Shown one piece after another: positions 25,476 through 36,100 of a stretch of DNA of 64,000 bases. The stretch is from Hymenoscyphus infarciens (Eukaryota > Ascomycota > Leotiomycetes > Helotiales > Helotiaceae). A program made the position numbers and the translations under genes. Position 1 is the first letter of the stretch. Every line of letters starts with the position of its first letter. The stretch spans positions 1-64,000 of the forward strand of contig LLCB01000237.1 of the NCBI GenBank assembly GCA_001414345.1. The letters are read 5' to 3'. The notes beneath the pieces are model-generated. The model made no database searches. It saw only the letters and a list, made by a program, of their open reading frames with translations, and had not been told where the DNA came from.

Positions 25476-26340
25476 CGTTCACAACTATAACCTCAAGTCT
25501 AACCAAAAAACTGGCTTTGCTAACACTGAGTTTAGCCTTAATGGCTTTCTTGCTATCATCACCGGTGGCAAGCTATCAATCTGAATCTAGATGGATTGGC
25601 AAAATGTCAAAACGCCACCAGAGCCTTGATATACAAGTGTTTGGACTTGACAAAATACCTCACGCTGTAGTCTACCTCACTCTTACAACGCAAATGTGAA
25701 TCCTGCAGAACTCAAATATATACTAAGTAGTTTTTGAGTTTATAATAAGAGCTACAAGAAGAAGAATTTTGCTATAACCCAGGCGCTAGTTATTTGGTAT
25801 ATAATCCCGACAAAAGAACTTTAGCTATGCTAATACCTTGAGTAGGTAATAAGTTATAATAGCGTTTTAAAGTAAATAATAAAGAAGGATTAGACAACAC
25901 TAGTAAGATTCTAAGATAGCTAAAATCATCGATTAGGATTATTATAAGTATCACTTTCTAGGGCAGGTCTTTAAAGTCCTCGTAAAGCTTATAAAATCTC
26001 TTCGTCGTTGTGAAATCGAAAGTCTTTGAATTTTAAGCTTTTAAGCTTTTAATCATAATGCTAAGAGGCTTATAAGTAGCTTACATAACTAGTGAACATG
26101 AAACGTTATTAGAATAACCTGGGGTAGGGTGATACTCCGAAGAGTCCCCATCTAGATTAGCGGATTTTGAGTAGATAAATATTGTTTGGCCCTGTGCAGA
26201 AGAGTTAATTTCTGATCGATAACACCACACTCTTTATCAAAACGCCCTTACATCAGCTCGTTGCTTTCCAAACCAGCTTTGAAGCAAACATCAAGACTTC
26301 GGCTTAGACTGTTCCCATCTACAGACAGTGCATCTGTATC
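25476..26340. other. AT-rich flank and promoter of the orphan gene
   Basis: Moderately AT-rich with stops in all frames, consistent with partial RIP. GC rises again from about 26200, just before the start of the five-exon gene. No coding unit seen. Confidence 0.45.
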
Positions 26341-27847
26341 ATGGCTTCAGACAGTCGACAACCCGCAGAAAGTGCACCCGAGACAGTGAATCGACGACCT
26401 CAGGAGGATCTCTCAGGCATGACGTCTAGCAATCATGGGCCATCGGTAATTCGAACCTCATATACATAGAACTGGGAGTTCATGCTGATCAAGATTTTTA
26501 GATCCTCCACTCTCTCTTCAAATTCCCCAAAGATCCACGACAACCGACTCCTGTACAACGTGTATGGGAAAAACTATTGGCCTCAATCATGGATAACCCT
26601 GAAGTAACACAAAAGATATTGACTGCGACAAAAGAGGGAAAGCTGCAAGACTACAACGATAATGCATTCCACATCTACAAGGACTACAACTCATACCTAA
26701 AGAACATTGATTTTCAAAACGAGAATGCGGTTCAAGAACACAGCCACCACACGGCAGAGTACGACAAAACTGTTGATTGCCTGCTCAAATTTTGCGGCTA
26801 CGACAAGGCAGAAGTGATGATGTATCTCACACGACTCCGCTCGACCCGAGACGAAAAAATCAAGAACCTCGATTTCAACGGTGAGGATACGAGCGAGACG
26901 ATGAGCGAGATTTCAGCAAGCCACCATAACGATATCCATAACATGGTCAAACAGCATATCAATCAACTGCAAATCTCAAGTGGTTTTACCAACAAAAATG
27001 GAAACGTGTATGAGATTGAATGCCCCTGGTTTGCCTTTAAAACACGAGAGGAATCGGGCTTGGATATCAATAGGCTTTCTGATCACATTGTAATTGGAAT
27101 TGGCATCACAGTGGCAGTGGCAGTGGTATTCTCAGTGGTGGGCTCTAGTTATGTTATTGTAAAGGTATTACAACTTTTTCCTTTGATGTATTCATCAAAA
27201 GCTAAATACCATCTAGTACAAACAACCAGCATCCCGTCCACCTGGCAATTCAGGTTCAGCTCTACCAATGTCTGAAACACCTTCCGATGCGACGCCTCCC
27301 TCCCCTCCACTGCCACACAACCCACCGCCACCATCCAGTAAAGGGCTCGTTAACAAGGCTGCTGGGGCTCGACAGCTGCATACCTTGGTAGGAAATTGTT
27401 CGAGTAGTAGAGCAAGTTGGGAAAACAAAGCAAGCATATTGGCTTGTTTGGACAACACCAGTCTTAGCACTGCCAAAGGTGGATTCACCAGCCATGCCAG
27501 CAAATCCAACATCACTGGCGGTGTAAATGCGCCAGTACGTACCTTGAAGGTTTGCTTTTCTCCTTTCCTTTTGAAGTTAAGCAATAACTAATGATTAAAA
27601 CAAGAGAATCGACTCTGAGCTTAAGGACCCACGCATGAGATTTGTGCCACGAGCTCAGAAGCCTACACCACTAGCATCAAGCATTCCACATGCCCGTGCC
27701 GTTATGGGAACCACTTCTATAGGAGCCACAGGTATATCTACCCTCTTCATTCATACTGAGTTATGCTAATTATAGAATATAGGAGGTGTTCCGAAGCCAA
27801 CAACAATTGTCCGCGCGTTACAGTTGGCAAAATGGGTTGTGAGATAG
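26341..27847 (+). CDS. Orphan single-helix membrane protein, five exons
   Basis: Exons 26341-26445, 26502-27164, 27217-27534, 27605-27731 and 27783-27847 give about 425 aa, all joins in phase (donors GTAATT, GTATTA, GTACGT, GTATAT). Residues 1-35 are polar. About 36-228 is a charged, probably helical domain rich in D, N, K and H. One strong hydrophobic helix (HIVIGIGITVAVAVVFSVV) sits at about 231-255. The C-terminal 170 residues are Pro/Ser/Thr-rich (SETPSDATPPSPPLPHNPPPPSS) and end basic. No signal peptide is seen, so it is probably a mid-chain anchored type II or tail-facing protein. I do not recognise the family. For intron 3 an alternative donor at 27550 is also in phase. The gene sits between two diverged direct repeats, as accessory genes often do. 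Confidence 0.65.
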
Positions 27848-28974
27848 TCTCATACTGGTTAAAGACTCTGGCATTTGAGTACGCAGGGGAGAATTTGTAG
27901 GGAAGAATGAGTAAGATATATCGTCTGGTACGATAGATCCTAGCAGAAAATATATCTCCACTTAATAATATTCGTGGCGTGGCTTGTAAACAAAATCTAC
28001 TCTCTATGTGGAAATGTAGTGTAACCTATACCTCAGCATCCGAAATTTGGTAATGATGAAAACTTCAATGAAAAGTACCCATCTACATGCTAGTGTGTGC
28101 TAGACGGTAAAGCTATAGAGTAGCTTCTTCTTATCGGTCCTGTTTGTCTTGTCAATAATGAGTGAAAAATATTTTGTTCTGCCCTCAGCTTCACCAGCCG
28201 TAAGTTGCTTCTGGATCTCGCCTAATTTCGGACCGTTTTTCATCTCCTTGTTATGTAATGTAGGGGTTGCGATTGCCTACGAGTCTTGGATTAACCGTGG
28301 TCTCATAGTATTCCCGCTAGGCAGAAGCGAAGTGGGGTTAGGTCATCTATCGCTCAACCTCTACTTTTGTTTAAAGTCCAAGGTATAGCCTTATAACACA
28401 GAGTTGCGAATCAGAGGATCTATCTGTAGAATGATCTGTGTGGAGATAATCTGGCCTATTCTACACTGTATTGTCTTATCGATGGAGTTGCAGCCATCGA
28501 GAAGGTCTAGTTGAGTTAAACGTTCTACGTCATTGAAGTTTAGGTCCAAATCGAACGTCGGACCTTATATTCGACGTCAGAACCGCTCTCAATTGCTGTA
28601 CAGTATATCTATCAGGCCTTGGGTCTCGAGCATCTTGCTGTCATACGTTACTCTGATTCCTTTTCGTTATAGAACCTAGGATTACTCTAACCCCATTCCC
28701 TCACCTCGCTTAATACCAAAGTCCTGAACTCAAAGTAGATAGATATCCTCTGCCTGTCTACAGAAGAACCAACTTAACAAATGTTTCTAGCTCATACTAT
28801 TAAAGTCTCTTATTTGTTCTAAAATATCTAGGAAAGGTAATTTCAATAAGGTTTCCTCTGATATGAATTTCATTTCGAAGATAGAACTAAAAACAGATAT
28901 TAGCCATTCAAAGTTAACGGTATCCTCTAAAGTAGAAAGTCATTACAAAACGTTAGAACCATAGAGGAAACTAG
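27848..28974. other. AT-rich accessory sequence, no gene supported
   Basis: A 79-codon ORF at 28149-28388 has no domain or partners. Otherwise stops in all frames. It lies between the orphan gene and repeat copy B. Confidence 0.4.
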
Positions 28975-29265
28975 AATCCTGAGGCAACAAAAGTTATGAA
29001 TGATTACGACGGACTACCTTTGTATATCTCGTCGTGTAAAAATCAGCACCTATATATATACTTTCTTTCTATCTTTAAACTTTGAGCCCGCTCCTAGTAA
29101 TAAGAGTGATTTCGAAGATAGGAAAACATTAGGTAACCTTTTCTAAAAAGACGATTGTTTTTGTGTGACCTAGTGGTTATGATAGAAGCGCAATGCTCTC
29201 ACGACGTAGAAGGATAAATGTAGAAATACTCTTGCTTGCTGCTGCTGAAGTGCGTACCTGTATGA
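28975..29265 (+). repeat. Diverged direct repeat, copy B
   Basis: Second copy of the repeat at 25200-25475, same orientation, with many C/T and G/A differences and a small insertion near 29160-29230. Together they bracket 25476-28974. Confidence 0.7.
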
Positions 29266-29295
29266 GAATATCCTCGGCTTGATTCTGGCTCCAAT

Positions 29296-29467
29296 TGTTA
29301 TATTACCAGCTATTAGTCTGCGTAATACACAAGGTAACCGTTACGCCAGAGGAACGATAACGCAAAAGTTCACCCAAAATGACTACCGAACGGTATCATT
29401 TTGACTAATAGCGCGTATATGGAACGGACCCTGCGAATATCAGCCTAATCCATGGCCTGATATCACA
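29296..29467 (+). mobile_element. 172-bp insertion with 4-bp target duplication
   Basis: Begins TGTTATATTACC and ends TGATATCACA, an imperfect terminal inverted repeat that also fits LTR-style TG...CA ends. It is flanked on both sides by CAAT (29292-29295 and 29468-29471), a probable target duplication. A second copy lies at 56111-56284. It is too short to encode anything. It could be a solo LTR or a MITE-like element. Confidence 0.75.
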
Positions 29468-29494
29468 CAATACTTGGCAGCGTCCTCGTGACTA

Positions 29495-30045
29495 GTTTCT
29501 GGCCCCCAAAAGTTACTTGGCTTACGCGAAGTTCAGTAGCTTAACCGCAACTCCCTTTTTTGGCCCCCAAATACGAAGCTTAGCTTACTCAATAATTCGA
29601 TAGCTTACGCGCGACTCTCCCCCACCCCCCAAGTGCGAAGCCCCAGCCCTCTCTATTTTCCACCACACATCATCAAGAAAACGCCTCAACAGGTGCGATG
29701 TGCAATTTGCTCACACAGAAAAGAGGGGTGCCATTCCCAACCACCTGCTTTACTTGATTACCCCTCGTACTGTTGTTTCCACCAATGATATACCCTCTGA
29801 GTAGAAATCAAAAGTATTCGTAGGTAGCCTAGAAATAGAATGACCAGCAATTCGCAATAGCACCACAAGCGGAGGTGGTAGTACTCTGATTTGCTCGGGA
29901 TTTCTTAGCTTACTCAAGAACTGGTGGCTTACTCGTAAGTCTCTTTTTTGGCCCCCAAAGATGACTTGGCGTACTCGATAATTTATGGCTTACTCACTAC
30001 TCTCTTCGGCCCCAAAACCTGATATGGCTTACTCGCTGGTTGCTG
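29495..30045 (+). repeat. Degenerate ~55-65 bp tandem repeats
   Basis: Two blocks (about 29495-29645 and 29890-30045) repeat the order TTTTTTGGCCCCCAAA, then GAnnnTTGGCTTACTC, then GATAnTT.TGGCTTACTC, then an ACTCTCT run. At least five units are recognisable by GGCCCCCAAA or GGCCCCAAAA (about 29502, 29563, 29951 and 30010). The units are imperfect and separated by about 250 bp of unrelated sequence. Confidence 0.6.
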
Positions 30046-31355
30046 ACTCACTTACTACCAAAAAGTTCGAGTTACACCAAAACTTGAAGTTCTACCTCGG
30101 TAAACAACTAGGAGTATCATATTGCTTGGACATTGTAGTTAATTGTCCACAGGATTTAACTGCTTCTCTTGAAAGATTATCCGAGATGTCCCTTATTTGA
30201 CTCACTAGTAAACCTTTTAGTAATCTTTCTTCATGGATATTGTACTGGAATTGGCCTTGCCGAATTTGAAGTTTCGTAGATGATAGAGTGCTCGTCGCAA
30301 TATCCCACCTGTGGGTGTATCAGCAAGTGAGGCAAATCCTGAGTTTTTACGATACGACAGAATACACACCTTCTGAGACGTAGACACTGCAAAAACTCAC
30401 AATTTCCTGACTAACCAAGCAATAGTAATCCCACACATCTTTAATAGCTAACTCACAACTTTCAATCTCGGATATCCGGGCACGTCTGCCCACTTCTTCA
30501 AGTAATTTTGAAGGAAATCTTGAGCTTCCGTGTTTCTTATGTCCATGGAGGAGAACCGCTATCAAGACCCCGTAGAGCTGAGGTAGGAAGAGTGTATTCG
30601 GGTTAGATCCGAACAGCCTTTCGCCGGCATCGTGCAGATGCTCGAAGATTCTCCGGGTGGAATTCAGCTAGATTCAATTTTGGGTAATGCTTGTCTTGTG
30701 CATCTATGAACTGTAGCTCCAATTTCGTTGTTTCACGAAGCCCCACAACGTCGTTCGCAGCGGCCACTCAACTGAAGTTGATAATTCTCTATAGAAGCTA
30801 TCGATGAAATTTCTCAATCGAGAGACATCGCTTTCGTACGGTTCCATTAATTAGTACGGCTGAAATTGTCGAGCTTATTGGACAATCCAATTTTATGGAC
30901 GCCCGAGAAGGATAAGTTGTTACTGTCAGGCTGCAAAGAAAAGCTCTGTCATTAGCTAAAACCTATTGTAACCTGCTGCTTCATTCAAGGGTGTATGAGT
31001 GGACGCCACTCACCTGATCCTAAAAAGCATTTTCCACCCCGAAACACAAATCCTACCTTGGAATATCGATATCAACTACCGGAGAAATTCAGAACGTAGG
31101 TGATTGAAGCAGGGCAGCCACTGTGCGACCTCTGCGATAGATATCGTAAGTTTAACTTCCTGACGAGGCTGGGATACCGACTCAAATTACTGACTCCTTA
31201 AAAGATCACCTTCATAGGTGTCCCTCACACAGTCTTGGGGATTCTCCTCATTCTTCGGAACACAATTCGGAGCCTCATAATCCATCGCCTTCTGGAATAA
31301 GCAATACCACCAGAGACACGATAATACGTGTCTTTGACTATCGATTCGGTGGCTG
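30046..31355. other. Accessory intergenic sequence
   Basis: Small ORFs on both strands (29985-30200, 30347-30565, 31187-31402) show no domain. Part of it may be upstream sequence of the broken gene that follows. Confidence 0.35.
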
Positions 31356-32626
31356 GTGTGTGGGTTGCAAAACTTGCAGCTAAGATGGAGCAATCTATTC
31401 AAAGTCTCTTTTGTTGCAAGACCGCTTGGTTATGTGGACCCAGTCCTCGAGGGCTGCTCCTGGTTGAGCGTTGTAGAAGCTGGGATTGGATTGTCATCAG
31501 CGAGAAATCCTTTCCAGCGACTGATTGTCGACTCCTCCTTAAAATTAGATGCCAGAGGGTGCCGTTGCGACGGGGCAACATTTAGTTTTCTTGCTCTTGG
31601 CCTAGCTGTTGATCCGCACCATTGCGAACTTGGCGATGCCTTGGAAATGAAGGATAATATCTGGTCGCTGAACAACATGTCGGGACTTTATTTTTGTACC
31701 CCTTTGACATTCATGGCAATTTTGGAGTCGTTTCAGAAGAATCAAACTAACACTGAGATTTTGGGAACAGGTCATGACATTAGATCGAGGGCCTTCTCGA
31801 ACCCTGCACGTAAATCTCTGTGGTGGTCTTTACCCTTCAAGACAGGCGATGGCTTGATTTGGGATAATGGCAATTCGAGACAGCAGCGGCAATTATGTTA
31901 CCTTACAGTCAATACTACCTTCGGCTCACCGCCAAATTGGGACACTGAACTCGTCACCAGATGTTGGGAAGATTACGCTTTCCTTCAATGAAAGCTTGAA
32001 TAACATGAGCCGTGCGTTAGCATTGCGATGGGCGTGTTATTATGAGTCCATCTTCTATGGTGAGACTGTTCGAGAAAAATATTTGCCAGTTCCGCAAGAA
32101 GTTTTGAGGGTCCGAGAAGATGCGATCGCCGATCCCAAAATTTATGATAAAACAATCCTAGAAAACGAAGTTGGGGTCATTTTCAATGATGCAGATTTGA
32201 AGTTCAAAATTCTGGCAGCTAGGCAAAATTGGAATTGGAACAGTTCTGTCAAATTTGGCCGCATTACACACCCTGGCCGCAACATATGAAGCACCGGATA
32301 ATACGCCCCAGCATTGTTGTTTGGATATGGGACCTTTTTTCGACAAAAGTACAATTTCACAGAAATATATGCCCAAGTTAGCCCTTATTCTAATAGAAAT
32401 TGGGAGCATTAGGAAGGAAGATACTCGTCAAATCAGCCTTGATACCACAGAAACAGTAGCAAAGATCTGGATAGCACTCTCCGTTATTCAACTCACACCA
32501 CGAGTTGGGTGGAAGGACGAGACCTCACTTGATGGGAATGTTCGGAGCAGGCCTGATAACACAATCTTGAAAAGGGTGTTGGAAGACTCTGATACCAACT
32601 CTGATGTCAAAGTATACATTGACTGA
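31356..32626 (+). pseudogene. Frame-broken gene of unknown family
   Basis: Three plus-strand frames open in sequence with short overlaps: 31356-31991, 31867-32289 and 32255-32626. Each takes over where the previous one loses protein-like composition (near 31880 and near 32225). No splice signals explain the changes, so two frameshifts are more likely than introns. The pieces read as a soluble or weakly hydrophobic protein of about 410 residues with helical, acidic stretches. I recognise no domain. Two indels could reflect a young pseudogene in this accessory block or sequencing errors. Confidence 0.5.
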
Positions 32627-33105
32627 GAGCGCTGTGTACTCTCGGGTGTAACAAAGGTAACGAAGAACAGACCGCAGCGCTCAATAGATTTAAAGGTATT
32701 GCAAAATAGCGACAGAAACTTGTGTAACGGTGCGTGGAAGAATCAATCGACTTGAGAAGACTCTGGTCTCCCTACTAGACTGGAATAAAAAAATGCAGCA
32801 CATGATAAGAATGTCTCAAAACACCCATCCCCTGTCCCCAATTTTAGCTCTCGACGGACATCGTACTAGGGTAGAATTGTGCTCAACACTCATTGTCAAC
32901 ACAGGTAGTTGAGGGTAATGTCACGGAAAAGGGGTTGGACAGTGGAAGATTTGGAGAGGAGTTGAAAAGACGGGAAAATCTTGGGGGAAGATGGGTGTCA
33001 CGTGGAAGCCAATTTCCCCGCGTTCATTCCATCTTGACAATATTGAATCACGGTAACTAACCCATTTCCCCAACTACGCTTCAAACCATCCATTTTCCAC
33101 CCCCT
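32627..33105. other. Short intergenic region before the NRPS 3' end
   Basis: No coding signal beyond a 60-codon ORF. The right part is the probable 3' UTR of the minus-strand NRPS. Confidence 0.4.
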
Positions 33106-36100
33106 TTATTCAAACAGAGCCGATTGAGGCCTGTTCACCAACTGATCCATGATATCCCCAAGCTCATTGAGCAAAGACGTGGCAGTCTCCAACCAAGGCT
33201 CAAAGGTGATGACCTCGAGGCATATCGTGTTGCCTTTGGGGAACGCCTGGATTTTCCACTCGCGCAAGGGCTCGAGATGAGGATAGATGGTATCCATTCG
33301 GCTGTTGGCACCCAAGAACGCGAGGTTCTCGACGTGCTCGACGTCCTGGTGAACAACCGAATCGAACCAATCCACACTTGATGGCCAATCGGTACAATTC
33401 TTGACGATTTCTTGAAGTCCCATTCCTTCGTGCTGGGTGCTTTCGATGTGCTGCTGTTGGACCACATGAAGAAGGTCCATTACACTCCAGTCAGCCTCGA
33501 ACTTGACTCGGCATGGGATGTATTGCCAGCAAGGTCCCATTACGGTATCACAATTTGGGAGGTTGATGTTGCGTCCGCTAACAACCTCTCCAAATACAAC
33601 GTCTCGAACAGCCAGTCGACGGGCCAAGCATAGCGCCCAAGCAGCGGTGGGAAGAGTCGCGATGGTGATTTCTTTGGAGCGAGCCGAAATGTCGAATGTC
33701 TTGTTGATTGCGATTGCCTTCCGAGTCACCAATTCTTCCGATGGTCGCAAGACTGACAGCGACGAGCCTTGCAATAAATTGCGCCAATACGGGATACTCT
33801 GGGGGATGGTTTCTCGAAGGACGTGGTAGACAAATTTCGAAAATGGAATGGCCTCTGGGACAGGTCTTCCCTCATACAAGGCGGAAAGTTGGTGTAGCAG
33901 AGGGGGCAGACAAATCTCGTCGTATTGGGCGTGGGATATGCGGAAAATGAGGCAGCTTTGTTCTCCCTCACCCTTCACGAAGAGGAATTTTACAAAAGCG
34001 GAACCAAGAGGCATCTCTTTCACGACGTCGATGTTGCATTGCTTTTCAGAAAATGCTACCAAATCGCCTTCTGCTTGATGTTCGGATATTTCGATTGCCA
34101 GGTCTTCTAGCACAACGCCGTAACATTGTTCGGCATGGTAGACAAAGACGGTTCGAAGAACCTCGTTGCGAGAAACGAGTTCTCGACAACTCTTGAACAA
34201 GCGCTCCTTGTCAACGCCAGCATCAAGATAAAATAGCTCGTATCGCGCGGAATATCGAGGAAGTTTGACTGTTCCGTTGACCGCAATTTCTTGCAGGGGC
34301 CGTGTTGGTAAAACATCCATGATATTTGCGCTCTTTGGTGGGAGAAGAGGCAAGATTGATTCAGCCAGAAAGTTGTCAACATCTGGCACATCAAGCGCCG
34401 AGAAAGGTGCAGCTTCCTCGACGACAACCTCAGAAACCTTTGTGCTTTCAATGATCTTTGCCATATCGGAAAGTGTCCTGTGGCGGAAGATTTGTGCCAC
34501 AGTCAATTCGAGACCCTCCATCCGAGCCTCTGAAACAAGCTTCATAGCTGCAATGGAGTCGCCGCCAATCTCGAAAAAGCTGTCATTGAAATCGATTTCA
34601 TTCTCACTAATGCCGAGAACTCTGACCCAAAGCTTTAGGAGTTCTTGCTCTCTTGGTGTAGTGATGAGCGGTCGTTGTGCCTGGTCCCGTTTCGTTTCCA
34701 CCTGAGCCTTTGGCTTTGCAACTTCGTCCTTTCTGCCCTTGAAAACAATGCTACCTTTGCTGTTATATCTCACCAACAGGCCGGTTTTGTAAAGCAGTGC
34801 CTTTCTCCCGGGTGAATCCGTGCATCCCGCGGAGAGCCACTTTGGATTCTCTATCGAGGGCAAATCTGATGCCTCATCCTGCTCAATCAGAAGCTCACCT
34901 ACGGCACCAACTGGGAGAAGACGCTCTGCATCGATTGGGTCGACAATCCACGTTGCTGATTGGGCTATACTGCGAGAACTGGACTCGCTCAACCGCCAGA
35001 GATCGATTTTGTCTTGCTCAGTAACAAATTGGAGCTCGCCGATATGTCCGCTTGGGTTTTCGTATAACTGCTGCACTGTACGAGCAAAAACCTCAAGAAC
35101 CTTTTCCATCTGTGGCACATCGACACACTTCGAGTCAAAGCTTGCCATGGTCAAAAAGCCCTTAGGACCCATGGAGCATACCAACATGAGGGCGTACGAG
35201 TTGAACTTCAAAGCCTCGCGAGCGGCTTGCTCGTCATCGGCTGGGACAAACCCGTTGGCAGGTTCGTCTTCGGTTCCGTCAGATTTTACCTCCTCAACAT
35301 ATGGATGCAAAACGAGACCAGTTCTCAACTCGCAAGCCTCACGAGCCTCTGGACTAAGTCGTCGAATGTTTTGTAAACCTACATGCTCATGAGGAATGCG
35401 AAGGATAGACTGGTCATGGATATCCTTCAAAAAGTCGGAAATACGTGTATCTCGATCCACGCGAACGCGAACTGGAACTGTTGTAATCAAAGGCCCTTCA
35501 ATCTCCTCAATTCCTGCGATGGGTGCGTTACGTCCGGTGAGCGTCTCTCCGAACACGATATCGTCAGATCCGATGTATTGTGCCGCTACAAGTGCCCATG
35601 CACCGCGAATAGCAGTGGCAATCGTGGTGCTTGAGGTCGACGACCCATCAAGAGAAACGTAGCGTTCGAGCAGAGAATCCGTTTGAGTCTGATATCCAGG
35701 TGAAGGTAACGCGGGAAATTGGTGACCGGAAGCTCCTCGCATGTTCTCCTTCCAGTATGCTTCCGACGCGGCACGGTCTGTGCCACCAATATATTTAATG
35801 AACCTTTTGAATGGAGTACGGCCTTCTGTTTTCAAGCCATGGTAGGCCTTGTTGACACGCTCTATGATCAGTGGCATTGACCAACCGTCATACAACGCAT
35901 GGTGCATTGTCAAGACAAGGTGAACTTTGCCAGTCTTCTCGTCATTGACATCAGCGAAACGAGCAAGGGGCTCGCCTAATCCCATTGATTGCTCTCGGTC
36001 CCGGACGAGATATTCTTCCAGATTGTTGCTTGAAGACCAAGGCATCGCTCCCTTGACCACCACTTGCGTTAATCCATGTCCTGGGACCTGAATAATACGA

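Noticed and set aside
28149..28388. 79-codon hydrophobic ORF
   Set aside because: Surrounded by stops in AT-rich accessory DNA, with no supporting signals.
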